Source: Saccharopolyspora gloriosae
GTDB lineage: Bacteria; Actinomycetota; Actinomycetes; Mycobacteriales; Pseudonocardiaceae
Direction of reading: 5' to 3'
NCBI RefSeq assembly: GCF_014203325.1
Contig: NZ_JACHIV010000001.1
Span: forward strand, 2,233,501 to 2,297,500
DNA: 64,000 nt
Shown one piece after another: positions 8,277-16,616 of this stretch (positions are counted from its first letter, which is position 1; every line of letters starts with the position of its first letter). A program made the translations under genes and the position numbers. The notes under the pieces were generated by a model, which searched no databases, was not told where the DNA came from, and saw only the letters and a program-made list of their open reading frames with translations.

Positions 8277-9233
8277 ATGAGTTTCCACTTCACGTCGCCC
8301 ACGCGGGTCGGTGGTGTCCGGGCCGTGCTGATCGCGCTGGTAGCGGTGGCGGCGGCGGTGGCGGTCGCGCTGCTGGTCGCGGTGCAGCCACCGGCGAGCG
8401 CGGTGGACGGCAAGCACGCGGCGCTCTACTACCAGACCCAGTACGACGGGGACCGGTACGTCTCGCCGCTGGAGCCGACCGCCCACGGCGCACCGGTGAC
8501 CGACGTGATCGTCGGCGCGGTCCACCTGAACTCGCCGACGGAGGTCCACCTCAACGACGATCCACCGGACGCCGCGAAGTACGACCGGATGTGGACGGAC
8601 CTGCGCGCGCTGCAGGACGGCGGCGTGCAGGTGCTCGGCATGGTCGGCGGCGCCGCGCACGGCAGCTTCCAGCGGCTGGACACCGAGTTCGACACCTACT
8701 ACCCGCTGCTGAAGGACTTCCTGAGCACGCGCGGGCTCGACGGCGTGGACCTCAACGTCGAGGAGGAGATGTCGCAGCAGGGCATCCAGCGGCTCATCAC
8801 CGCGCTGCGCGCCGACTTCGGGCCGGACTTCCTCATCACGATGGGGCCGGTGGCCAGCGCGCTGTCCGGTGGCGGCAATCTCTCCGGGTTCGACTACGAC
8901 CAGCTCTACCGCGAGGTCGGCGGCGAGATCGCCTGGTTCAACGCCCAGTTCTACAACGGCTGGGGCGACGCCTCGTCCACGGCGGACTTCGACGCGATCG
9001 TCGACCGCGGGGTGATCCCGGCGGAGCGGATCTCGGTGACCGCGCTGACGAACCAGGGCAACGGCGGCTCCGGCTACGTCGACGTCGCGGGGTTGCGGGC
9101 CACGCTGTCGGCGTTGCAGGCCGCGCACCCGAACTTCGCCGGGGTGACCGGGTGGGAGTACTTCAACTCCCAGCCCGCCGAGGGCTCAGACCCGTGGCAG
9201 TGGCTCATCGACGTCGCGAGCGCCTGGAACTGA
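8277..9233 (+). CDS. Secreted or anchored GH18 family glycoside hydrolase
   Basis: The 318-residue protein starts with a basic segment and a long hydrophobic stretch (about residues 14-37), a signal peptide or membrane anchor. The catalytic barrel has the GH18 strand-4 motif DGVDLNVE at residues 155-162, with Glu162 as the acid/base. The third acidic position of the DGxDxDxE consensus is Asn160, which could alter substrate-assisted catalysis. Other GH18 segments are VLGMVGGAA near 119 and ITMGPVAS near 190. GH18 members cleave chitin or N-glycan cores; the short barrel and lack of a binding module resemble endo-beta-N-acetylglucosaminidase-like forms. The start ATG follows GAGGAA. It is monocistronic. 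Confidence 0.8.
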   Translation: MSFHFTSPTRVGGVRAVLIALVAVAAAVAVALLVAVQPPASAVDGKHAALYYQTQYDGDRYVSPLEPTAHGAPVTDVIVGAVHLNSPTEVHLNDDPPDAAKYDRMWTDLRALQDGGVQVLGMVGGAAHGSFQRLDTEFDTYYPLLKDFLSTRGLDGVDLNVEEEMSQQGIQRLITALRADFGPDFLITMGPVASALSGGGNLSGFDYDQLYREVGGEIAWFNAQFYNGWGDASSTADFDAIVDRGVIPAERISVTALTNQGNGGSGYVDVAGLRATLSALQAAHPNFAGVTGWEYFNSQPAEGSDPWQWLIDVASAWN

Positions 9234-9465
9234 CCCGGGTTCGGAACACGGCACGTCCTAGCCTCCGGGAGCGGGGCGTGAGGGTTGAGAACCGGTGCCC
9301 TGGGAGACGTTTTCCTGTTGCGCCGTCGGGTAACCCGGGGGCTGCTTCCGCTGTCGGAGGCGGTTCGGCGGCGGCACGGCCCGCCGCCCACCGGCCGGGC
9401 CGACCGTCCTCGTCCCGGCCCGCCGCCCCCGCGTCCGGCGCACCCGACGGAAAGGGGACCCGACC

Positions 9466-10848
9466 GTGCCCGCTTACGTGACGCTGAACCCGACCACCGG
9501 CAGGACCGAGCAGGAGTTCGCCGGGCTCGACGACTCGGCCGTGCCCGAAGTCCTGCGCCGCTCGGACGACGCCTTCGCGGACTGGCGCGCGACGCCCGCG
9601 GCCGAGCGCGCGCAGCTGCTGATCCGGATCGCCGACGCCTACGGCCGCCGCGAGCAGGAGCTCGCCGAGCTGATCACGACCGAGATGGGCAAGCCTCGGA
9701 ACGAGGCGGTCGGCGAAGTGCGGCTGGCCGCCGCGATCTACCGCTGGTACGGCGAACACGGCCCGGACCTGCTGGAACGCGAAGTGCTCGACCCGCAGGG
9801 ATCCGACGAGTCCGTGGTGCAGACCGAGCCCGTCGGCCCGCTGATCGGTGTGATGCCGTGGAACTACCCCTACTACCAGGTGGCCCGGTTCGTCGCCCCG
9901 AACCTCATGGCGGGCAACACCATCATCCTCAAGCACGCGCACCTCTGCGCGGCCTCGTCGGAGCTCATGGCCGAGATCGTGCACACCGCCGGGGTGCCCG
10001 CGGACGCCTACCTCAACGTGTTCGCGAGCAACGAGCAGATCGCCGACATGATCGCCGACCCCCGGGTGCGCGGCGTCTCGCTGACCGGCAGCGAACGCGC
10101 CGGTGCTTCGGTGGCCGAGACCGCGGGCCGGAACCTGAAGAAGGCCGTGCTGGAGCTGGGCGGCTCCGACGCGTTCATCGTCCTCGACGACGGCGACCTC
10201 GAACGGACCGCCGAGGTCGGCGCCCGGGCGCGGCTGTCCAACACCGGGCAGGCCTGCAACTCCCCGAAGCGGATGATCGTGGGCAACGACCGGCTCGACG
10301 AGTTCACCGCCATCGTCACCGAGGCCTTCGAGTCCGCCCAGGTGGGAGACCCCGCCAACCCGAGCACGCAGGTCGGCCCGCTGTCGTCGACCGGTGCGCG
10401 GGACGCGGTGGTCGACCAGGTCCGCCGCGCCGTCGAGCAGGGCGCCACCCTGCACACCGGGGGCGACGCGCTCGACGGCGACGGAGCGTTCATGCGCCCG
10501 GCCGTGCTGACCGGCGTCACCCCGGACATGGACGCCTACTCCGAGGAGATCTTCGGACCGGTGGCCGTCATCCACGGCGTCGAATCGGACGACGAGGCGG
10601 TCGCGCTGGCCAACGACGTGGGCTTCGGGCTCAGCGGTTCGGTGTGGGGCGCGGACATCGAGCGCGCGCAGCGGATCGCCGACCGGCTAGAGGTGGGCAT
10701 GGCCTACGTCAACGAGCACGGCACGACGCTGCCGGGCCTGCCGTTCGGCGGCGTGAAGCGCTCCGGTTTCGGCCGCGAACTCGGCCGCTGGGGGATGGGG
10801 GAGTTCGTCAACACCCGGCTGCGCCGGACGTCGAAGACGAAGAAGTAG
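9466..10848 (+). CDS. NAD(P)-dependent aldehyde dehydrogenase, succinate-semialdehyde type
   Basis: The 460-residue product is a complete aldehyde dehydrogenase of the short GabD1-like group. The catalytic thiol is Cys264 in NTGQACNSPKRM and the general base is Glu230 in LELGGSDAF; the cofactor region is GVMPWNYPYYQVARF and SLTGSERAGASVAE. This subgroup most often oxidises succinate semialdehyde to succinate, but the assignment within the family is tentative. The GTG start at 9466 has GAAAGGGG 5 bp upstream. The gene stands alone and is closed by a strong hairpin 30 bp after the stop. Confidence 0.85.
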   Translation: MPAYVTLNPTTGRTEQEFAGLDDSAVPEVLRRSDDAFADWRATPAAERAQLLIRIADAYGRREQELAELITTEMGKPRNEAVGEVRLAAAIYRWYGEHGPDLLEREVLDPQGSDESVVQTEPVGPLIGVMPWNYPYYQVARFVAPNLMAGNTIILKHAHLCAASSELMAEIVHTAGVPADAYLNVFASNEQIADMIADPRVRGVSLTGSERAGASVAETAGRNLKKAVLELGGSDAFIVLDDGDLERTAEVGARARLSNTGQACNSPKRMIVGNDRLDEFTAIVTEAFESAQVGDPANPSTQVGPLSSTGARDAVVDQVRRAVEQGATLHTGGDALDGDGAFMRPAVLTGVTPDMDAYSEEIFGPVAVIHGVESDDEAVALANDVGFGLSGSVWGADIERAQRIADRLEVGMAYVNEHGTTLPGLPFGGVKRSGFGRELGRWGMGEFVNTRLRRTSKTKK

Positions 10849-10877
10849 CGCTCCCGCCCCGGAAAACGATCCACGTC

Positions 10878-10908
10878 GGGCCGTGCCCTCAGTCGCAGGG
10901 CACGGCCC
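10878..10908 (+). terminator. Stem-loop terminator after the aldehyde dehydrogenase
   Basis: GGGCCGTGCCCT and AGGGCACGGCCC form a perfect 12-bp stem with a 7-base loop. There is no clear T-run, as is common in actinomycetes. Confidence 0.7.
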
Positions 10909-10960
10909 GGCGTGTGCGCGGCGGAATCCGCACTGGCTGTCTTTGATCTCGGCTTGAGCA

Positions 10961-11134
10961 GTGGGGCGCTCAGCGGAACCTCAGCGGCTTCCTCGCCGCG
11001 GGATCGATTTCTCAGGTAGCTCCCTACACCGCGAAATCGCTGTCCTCGCGAGGAAGCCGCTGAGAACCCGCCGGTGGTCGCCTTGCTCAAGCCGGTCACT
11101 GCTCAGCGGCTCCGCCGCTGACAGGACAACGACC
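10961..11134 (+). repeat. Dispersed structured element, copy B
   Basis: The outer stem pairs perfectly: CTCAGCGGCTTCCTCGC with GCGAGGAAGCCGCTGAG, flanked by the symmetrical AAC/AAC bulge and GCGG/CCGC. The inner hairpin is the CGATTTC/GAAATCG variant with tip GTAG-CTCC-CTAC. Hairpin III is CAGCGGC-TCC-GCCGCTG. It lies between the aldehyde dehydrogenase terminator and the end of the DeoR gene. Confidence 0.88.
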
Positions 11135-11177
11135 AACGACGTCGCTCACCTGGGAAGACAAGATCAAGCGCAGGCGG

Positions 11178-11975
11178 TCAGGCGTCGTCCCAGGTCTGGG
11201 CGACGGCGTGCACCTTGACCCCGAGGGACTGGGCCACGGCGGTCTCGCCGGGCGGAGCGGCGTCGTCGGTGATCAGCGTGTCGTAGCCGCTGACGTCGCC
11301 GTGGGCGTAGGTGGCGGAGCGGCCGAACTTGCTGTGGTCCACGGCGAGGACCGCTCGCCGCGCCGAGTGCACGAACGCCTCCTTGTTCTCCGCGTACTCC
11401 CGCATGGGGTGCGAGAGCCGTCCTTCGTGGACGCAGGTCGCGGTGAGGAACGCGACGTCGACGTGGAACCGTTCGAGCTGGCGCACCACCTCGGGGCCCG
11501 CGCAGGACTCGAACTCCGGGTAGAAGCGGTCGCCGAGCAGGGTCACCTGCGTCGAGGACTCCGACAGCAGGTAGGCCACCCGCAGCGAATTGGTGATCAC
11601 GTGGGTGTCCTCGGTCTGCCCGAGCAGCCGGGCGAGCGGGAACAGGGTGCTGCCGCAGTCGAGCAGCACGGTGCTGCCGGGGGCGACGTGGTGGCGCAGT
11701 TCCTCGCCGATGGCCGCTTTGGCCTCGCGGTGCATGTTCTCCCGGAACTGCAGCGAACTCTCGATGTCCACAGTGGACAGTGCGATGGCCACGGCGCGCC
11801 GCTTGTGCAGCAGCTTGCGCTCGTGCAGGTCGTCGAGGTCGCGGTGCATCGTCATCAGGCTCACGCCCAGCCGGGCCGCGAGGTCGTCGATGCGCACCTC
11901 CCCGCCCTTGCCGACATGACGTAGGACCGCCTGGCGGCGCTGCTCCACCTCGGCCCTGGACTTCCTGCTCGACAT
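11178..11975 (-). CDS. DeoR family transcriptional regulator
   Basis: The 265-residue protein has the DeoR winged helix at its N terminus (RQAVLRHVGKGGEVRIDDLAARLGVSLMTMHRDL, residues 14-47, here described by its ends) and a C-terminal phosphosugar-sensing domain. That domain has the usual DCGSTLFPLARLL and ITNSLRVAYLL segments and a late VDHSKFGRSA motif. DeoR proteins usually repress sugar or polyol genes and respond to a phosphorylated intermediate. It is divergent from a polyol-permease-type transporter across 247 bp containing a perfect inverted repeat, so the transporter is its likely target. The ATG start follows a weak GAGG on the minus strand. Confidence 0.88.
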   Translation of the reverse strand: MSSRKSRAEVEQRRQAVLRHVGKGGEVRIDDLAARLGVSLMTMHRDLDDLHERKLLHKRRAVAIALSTVDIESSLQFRENMHREAKAAIGEELRHHVAPGSTVLLDCGSTLFPLARLLGQTEDTHVITNSLRVAYLLSESSTQVTLLGDRFYPEFESCAGPEVVRQLERFHVDVAFLTATCVHEGRLSHPMREYAENKEAFVHSARRAVLAVDHSKFGRSATYAHGDVSGYDTLITDDAAPPGETAVAQSLGVKVHAVAQTWDDA

Positions 11976-12019
11976 CGTCGCCTCCCCTCGACCCCTAATT
12001 TATCCCACATTTTGCGTGA

Positions 12020-12036
12020 AGATCTTGAAAAGATCT
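12020..12036. promoter_or_regulatory. Probable operator in the DeoR/permease divergent promoter
   Basis: AGATCTTGAAAAGATCT is a perfect inverted repeat with 7-bp arms and a 3-bp centre, in a locally AT-rich stretch between two divergent genes. DeoR-family operators are often such repeats. It is 45 bp from the regulator start and 187 bp from the permease start. Confidence 0.55.
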
Positions 12037-12222
12037 GAGAAATCTAGCATCTTGATCTCACACAACCGGCCGACCGCCGCGGCTACCGCGACCGGCCGGA
12101 GGTATCCAAGGCCACCACCGCGAGGTGGATGACCAGTAAAAACACCCGGACCGCCCTGCGTTGCAGCGAGGCGATCCGGCTGCACCGAACCGGGCACCGA
12201 AGCCCGTCAGGAGGTCCTCACC

Positions 12223-13551
12223 GTGGTATCTACCGACCACGAACCCCCCGCATCCGCGTCGTCCGGCGGCGGGACGACGTTCTTCGATCGCATCGGCATC
12301 CCGCGCACCCTGCTCTGGGGCTACGTCGGGATGTTGCTGTTCATGATCGGCGATGGGGTGGAGACCAGCTACCTCTCCACCTACTTCAAGGTCGACCTGG
12401 GCTTCTCCGAGTCCAGCGTCGGCATCGTGTTCACCGTCTACGGCCTCGCCGCAGCGGTCGGAGCCTTCCTCGCCGGCGGCCTGTCCGACAAGTGGGGACC
12501 GCGCAAGGTCATGATGGTGGGTGCCGCCCTGTGGGCGGTCTGCCACGTGCTGATGCTGACGATCGGCATCCCCACCAGCAACTACGTGCTGATCCTGCTC
12601 ACCTACGGGGTGCGCGGTCTCGGCTACCCGCTGTTCGCCTACGGCTTCCTCGTCTGGATCATGGTCGGGGCGCCGGAGAAGCAGATCAGCAAGGCGCTCG
12701 GCTGGTACTGGTTCGCGTTCACCATGGGCTACCCGGTGCTGGGTTCCGCCCTGGTCTCCGGGCTCAAGCCGGCCCTGGGCTTCTACCCGACGCTGTGGGT
12801 CTCGCTCGCGCTGATCGCCGCCGGTTCCATCATCGTGTTCACGATGCTCAAGGAGCGCTCCGGTTTCACGCCGCTGGCCACCGACGGTTCCAGCATGGTC
12901 CAGACGCTCGTCGGCTGCTTCACCATCATGTTCTCCCGGCCGCGAGTCGGTCTGGGCGCGCTGACGCGGCTGATCAACACCACCTCGCAGTTCGGCGTGT
13001 GGGTCTTCACCCCGCTCTACCTGATCGAGCAGGTCGGATTCAACTCCGAGGAGTGGTCCACGCTGCTGATGATCATGATGGGCTCGAACCTGGCCGGCGT
13101 GGTCGCCTTCGGCGCGCTCGGCGACCGGTGGAGCAGGCACAAGACCATCGTCTGGTTCGGCGGTGTGCTCGGCGCGGTCGCCTGCCTCGGCCTGTACTAC
13201 GTGCCCAATGCCGTCGGGCACAGCTACATCCCGGTCGCGATCACCGTGGCGATCTTCGGCGTCGGTCTCGCCGGTTACGTGCCGCTGCCCCCGCTGATGA
13301 CCCAGCACGCCCCCGGTCGCAAGGGCCAGGTCATGTCGACCTACACCCTCGGCGCCGGTGCGAGCCAGGCCGTCGGCCCGGCCATCGGTACCGCGTTCAT
13401 CGGCATCATCGGCATCCAGGGCGTCATGTGGATCTACGCCGTGCTGCACCTGGTCAGCGCCGCGCTCGCGATGATCATTCGGGAGCCCAGCGCGGAAGCT
13501 CAGCGCGAAGCCGCGGAGCTGCCCGAGGACAACACCGTGGTCGCGCACTGA
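12223..13551 (+). CDS. MFS transporter, polyol permease (RbtT/DalT/CsbX-like)
   Basis: The 442-residue, 12-helix permease matches the polyol permease group of the major facilitator superfamily: LLWGYVGMLLFMIGDGVETSYLS opens TM1 (about residues 29-51), the 2-3 loop is GGLSDKWGPRKVMM, and TM4-5 hold RGLGYPLFAYGFLVW. Characterised relatives take up ribitol or D-arabinitol. The divergent DeoR regulator supports a polyol or sugar-alcohol substrate. GTG at 12223 is chosen because AGGAGG lies 8 bp upstream. No catabolic dehydrogenase or kinase gene is next to it, so the pathway partner must be elsewhere. Confidence 0.86.
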   Translation: MVSTDHEPPASASSGGGTTFFDRIGIPRTLLWGYVGMLLFMIGDGVETSYLSTYFKVDLGFSESSVGIVFTVYGLAAAVGAFLAGGLSDKWGPRKVMMVGAALWAVCHVLMLTIGIPTSNYVLILLTYGVRGLGYPLFAYGFLVWIMVGAPEKQISKALGWYWFAFTMGYPVLGSALVSGLKPALGFYPTLWVSLALIAAGSIIVFTMLKERSGFTPLATDGSSMVQTLVGCFTIMFSRPRVGLGALTRLINTTSQFGVWVFTPLYLIEQVGFNSEEWSTLLMIMMGSNLAGVVAFGALGDRWSRHKTIVWFGGVLGAVACLGLYYVPNAVGHSYIPVAITVAIFGVGLAGYVPLPPLMTQHAPGRKGQVMSTYTLGAGASQAVGPAIGTAFIGIIGIQGVMWIYAVLHLVSAALAMIIREPSAEAQREAAELPEDNTVVAH

Positions 13552-13653
13552 CCACGAGTCGGACTCGGCTCGTCCCCCCGGAGAGCCGAAACGGCACGAC
13601 CTCGGACTTCCCGCCGCGGCGTCACCCGCCGCGCCGGAAGTGCTGAGATCTTT

Positions 13654-13694
13654 CGGCGGAGCCGGCGCCCCCACGAGGGGCGCCGGCTCCGCCG
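13654..13694. terminator. Bidirectional terminator between convergent genes
   Basis: An 18-bp perfect stem (CGGCGGAGCCGGCGCCCC and its complement) with a CACGA loop, followed by TTTCC on the plus strand, sits between the convergent permease and hotdog genes. Confidence 0.8.
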
Positions 13695-13720
13695 TTTCCG
13701 CTCGCACGGCGCGACCGGGA

Positions 13721-14206
13721 TCAGGACTTCGCCGCGGCGGTCTTCTTCTTCGGCGACACCCGCAACGTGATGTCCGCGGTGACGACCGGTTCGCCGGAGG
13801 TGTCGAGGATGCGCACCGGCACCACCCAATCGGCGGGCTCGTCGCCGGGTTCCGGCAGCGGGTTCAGCTCGGCGACGCCGACGACGTCGGTGCTGGCCTT
13901 GGCGACGTAGCGCACCGCCATCCCGACCGGGATCCACCGGTGCGTGGCCGGGACGCTCGCTTCGGCGAGGACTCCGGCGGCGACCTCCGCGACGTTGCAG
14001 GCGGCGATCGCGTGGAACGTCCCGATGTGGTTGTGCACGGCGCGGCGCTTCTTCGAGCGCACCTCGCAGTAGCCCGGTTCCAGCCGGACGATGTGCGGCC
14101 GGACGGTCCGGAAGTACGGCGCGCGCAAGCACACTCCCCAGGAGAACAGCCTGGTCCCGAGTGGACGCGGTGAGAACTTGCGCCACATCTCCAGCGTCGA
14201 GGACAT
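13721..14206 (-). CDS. DUF4442-type hotdog-fold protein (thioesterase-like)
   Basis: The 161-residue product resembles the DUF4442/PaaI-like hotdog family: NHIGTFHAIAACNVAEVAAG at about residues 59-78 is the central helix region, flanked by strands such as MAVRYVAKASTDVVGVAEL. Hotdog proteins of this type are acyl-CoA thioesterases or of unknown function. The protein ends in a lysine/alanine tail. ATG at 14206 is chosen because GGAGA lies 6 bp upstream, although the frame stays open far beyond it in this GC-rich sequence. It stands alone between a terminator and a divergent dehydrogenase gene. Confidence 0.75.
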   Translation of the reverse strand: MSSTLEMWRKFSPRPLGTRLFSWGVCLRAPYFRTVRPHIVRLEPGYCEVRSKKRRAVHNHIGTFHAIAACNVAEVAAGVLAEASVPATHRWIPVGMAVRYVAKASTDVVGVAELNPLPEPGDEPADWVVPVRILDTSGEPVVTADITLRVSPKKKTAAAKS

Positions 14207-14446
14207 CGTGGGTCTCCTTCGGGGCGGACGTCGTTGCCGGTGCCGCACATTACCGGCGGGTAACCCGCGGGTCGGCCCCCGGTCGGTCGACCGCCGCGTC
14301 GGGACCCCTCGTGATCCTCGTCCGGTTTTCGCCGGGCACCGCCGCTGGGCTGCGACGATGGGGCCGGGCGGCGGCTCGCTGCGCCGCCCGGTTCCACAGC
14401 GTGCGGTGCCGGTTCCGCGTCGAACCGGCGCCAGTGAGGAGAGCGC

Positions 14447-15442
14447 ATGAGTGCCCCCGGCCTGAACGTCGTCATCGCCGACACCAACCTGCTGCCGCTG
14501 CGCGCGGAGATCGAGGCGGACCTGCCCGCGGGCACGCGGGTGAGCTGGCCGGACCGGCAGGACGCCGAGGCGATGCGGGCCGCCGTGGCCGACGCCGACG
14601 TGTACGTCTCGGGCAACCTCCCGGAGGACCTGGCGAAGGCGGGGGAGCGGTTGAAGCTGGTGCACGCGGCAGGCGCGGGCACCGACGGCATCGCGGTGCG
14701 GGCCCTGCCGCGCGGCGCGGTCGTGGCGAACACCTTCCACCACGAGAAGTCCATCGCCGAATACGTCGTCGCCGCAAGCACCATGGTGCGCCGCGACTTC
14801 CACGGCCAGGACGCGGCTCTGCGCGCGGGCCGGTGGGAGACTCCTGTCTACAGTGGACGTGCGCCGTGGGTGAACGCGCTGACCGGCGCGACGATCGGCT
14901 TCGTCGGCTTCGGGCACATCGGCAAGATCACCTGGCAGCGGTTCCGCGCGTTCGAGGCGCAGGGCGTCGCCGTCACCCGCCGGGGCGAGGTCGACGCCGC
15001 CGCGGAAGGTCTGGAGTGGACCTCCACCATCTCGGATCTGGGCGCACTGCTGGAGATCTCGGACGTCGTGGTGCTCTCCACGCCGCTCACGCCGGAGACG
15101 ACCGGGCTGATCGGCGCGGCCGAACTGGCGCGGATGCGCGAGACCGCGGTCCTGGTCAACGTCGGTCGCGGGCCCATCGTCGACGAGCGGGCGCTGTACG
15201 ACGCGTTGCGCGACGGCGTGATCGGCGGCGCCGCCATCGACGTCTGGTACGACTACCCGGTTCCCGGCGAGGTGAAGCACCCGAGTTCGCTGCCGTTCCA
15301 CGAACTCGGCAACGTGCTGATGACCCCGCACTCCTCCGGGCTGACCCGCCAGACCTTCGCCGGTCGCTCCGCGGACATCGTGGCGAACATCCGCCGGCTC
15401 GCCGCGGGCGAGCAGCTGCGCAACGTGGTGACCACGGCCTGA
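14447..15442 (+). CDS. D-isomer-specific 2-hydroxyacid dehydrogenase
   Basis: The 331-residue enzyme has the two-domain fold of NAD-dependent 2-hydroxyacid dehydrogenases. The Rossmann turn is GFVGFGHIG near residue 150, the substrate arginine lies in LVNVGRGPIVDE, and the catalytic histidine is His295 in TPHSSG. The region YDYPVPGE before it supplies the acidic partner. Relatives reduce or oxidise D-lactate-, glycerate- or phosphoglycerate-like compounds. The start ATG follows GAGGAGAG. It is closed by a stem-loop just after its stop. Nothing nearby identifies the substrate. Confidence 0.85.
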   Translation: MSAPGLNVVIADTNLLPLRAEIEADLPAGTRVSWPDRQDAEAMRAAVADADVYVSGNLPEDLAKAGERLKLVHAAGAGTDGIAVRALPRGAVVANTFHHEKSIAEYVVAASTMVRRDFHGQDAALRAGRWETPVYSGRAPWVNALTGATIGFVGFGHIGKITWQRFRAFEAQGVAVTRRGEVDAAAEGLEWTSTISDLGALLEISDVVVLSTPLTPETTGLIGAAELARMRETAVLVNVGRGPIVDERALYDALRDGVIGGAAIDVWYDYPVPGEVKHPSSLPFHELGNVLMTPHSSGLTRQTFAGRSADIVANIRRLAAGEQLRNVVTTA

Positions 15443-15450
15443 CCCGCGCG

Positions 15451-15478
15451 CCGCGGCCCGCGTCCGCGCGGGCCGCGG
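15451..15478 (+). terminator. Stem-loop terminator after the 2-hydroxyacid dehydrogenase
   Basis: CCGCGGCCCGCG and CGCGGGCCGCGG form a perfect 12-bp stem with a 4-base loop, 9 bp after the stop codon. Confidence 0.7.
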
Positions 15479-15515
15479 TGTGATCGCGTTCATGCCCGCA
15501 AATCCGGCGAATTGA

Positions 15516-15534
15516 TTAGGGTAGGCAAAGTTAA
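15516..15534 (+). promoter_or_regulatory. IdeR/DmdR-like iron box
   Basis: TTAGGGTAGGCAAAGTTAA matches 15 of 19 positions of the iron-box consensus TTAGGTTAGGCTAACCTAA. It lies 17 bp before the ATG of the siderophore-binding lipoprotein, overlapping the expected promoter, so iron-dependent repression is likely. Confidence 0.7.
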
Positions 15535-15551
15535 CTTCAGAGGAGTTGCGC

Positions 15552-16550
15552 ATGCCTGCCCGCCCTCGCGGCCCGGTCCTCGCGACCGCGCTGCTCAGCG
15601 CCGTCCTGATGCTCGCCGGATGTTCGGGAGGTCCGTCGGCGGCGCCCGACGTTCCCGCCGGTGACGCGGACTGGACCCCGGTCACCGTGTCCACCGCCTT
15701 CGGTGAGGTCACGGTTCCGCAGCGCCCGCAGCGCGTGGTCACCCTCGGCTGGGGCGACGCCGAGGTCGCGCTGGCGCTCGGCGTGCAGCCGGTGGGCAGC
15801 GCGGACTGGCTCGGCGTCGGCGGCGACGGGCTCGGCGAGTGGGTCCAGCAGCGCTACGAGCCGGAGCCGCCGCCGATGCTCGGCACGCTCGACGTGAACA
15901 TGGAACGGCTCGCCGGACTCGCGCCCGACCTGATCCTCGACACCAGGGCCAGCGGCGCCCCCGACCGGTACGAGCAGCTCAGCGGTCTCGGCGTGCCGGT
16001 GATCAGCATCCCCGAAGGCGCGCGGCAGTACACCACCACGTGGCAGCAGCAGCTCGACCTCATCGGCACCGCGCTCGGCGAACGGCCGAAGGCGCAGCGG
16101 CTCCGCGCCGACCTGGAGGCGAAGTTCGCGCGGGCCGCCCGCGAGCACCCCGAGTTCGTCGGCGCGACCTCCGTCGTCGGAGCGCGCACCGTGCGCGGTT
16201 TCGGCGCCTACGTGGACGGCACCAGCCGCGTGGAGTTCATGCGCGCCTTGGGCTTCCGCAACTCACCGGCGATCCAGGAGCTCGCGGGCACCGGGTTCTC
16301 CGTGCCGATCTCGCAGGAACGGCTGGACCTGCTCGACGCGGACCTCACCGTGATGACCACCATCGGCCTGGACCCGCAGGTGCTCATCGACGATCCGCTC
16401 TACCGGGCCGTTCCCTCCGTGCGGGAGGGGCGGGACGTCGTGTTCACCGACGACGTCGTCTCCTCGGCCTTCGCCAGCGCCACCGCGGTGGGCATCCCGT
16501 ACGCCCTCGACCACCTCGTGCCGCGACTGGCCGAAGCGGTGAGCCGCTGA
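15552..16550 (+). CDS. Iron-siderophore ABC transporter substrate-binding lipoprotein
   Basis: The 332-residue product begins with a lipoprotein signal peptide whose lipobox is LAGC, so the mature protein starts at Cys24 and is anchored outside the membrane. It has the class III periplasmic-binding fold of the FepB/FhuD/BtuF type: the conserved RVVTLGWGDAEVALALGVQPVG strand-helix near residues 60-80 and LAPDLIL near 122. These proteins deliver Fe3+-siderophores to an ABC importer. AGAGGAG lies 6 bp before the ATG. The upstream iron box supports induction under iron starvation. No permease or ATPase gene follows, so it must use transporter parts encoded elsewhere. Confidence 0.88.
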   Translation: MPARPRGPVLATALLSAVLMLAGCSGGPSAAPDVPAGDADWTPVTVSTAFGEVTVPQRPQRVVTLGWGDAEVALALGVQPVGSADWLGVGGDGLGEWVQQRYEPEPPPMLGTLDVNMERLAGLAPDLILDTRASGAPDRYEQLSGLGVPVISIPEGARQYTTTWQQQLDLIGTALGERPKAQRLRADLEAKFARAAREHPEFVGATSVVGARTVRGFGAYVDGTSRVEFMRALGFRNSPAIQELAGTGFSVPISQERLDLLDADLTVMTTIGLDPQVLIDDPLYRAVPSVREGRDVVFTDDVVSSAFASATAVGIPYALDHLVPRLAEAVSR

Positions 16551-16616
16551 GGACCCCGATTTCCGCCCGGATTCCCGGGAAGCAGGTCCGCAGCGGGCTC
16601 ACCGCCGGGCCGGGGA

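Noticed and set aside
12058-13707. Minus-strand open frame of 549 codons opposite the polyol permease
   Set aside because: Low-complexity Glu/His/Arg/Asp sequence with no motif, exactly mirroring the permease codons.
13721-15742. A 673-codon minus-strand frame extending the hotdog gene
   Set aside because: The extension is the antisense of the 2-hydroxyacid dehydrogenase; the hotdog gene has an ATG at 14206 with a ribosome-binding site.
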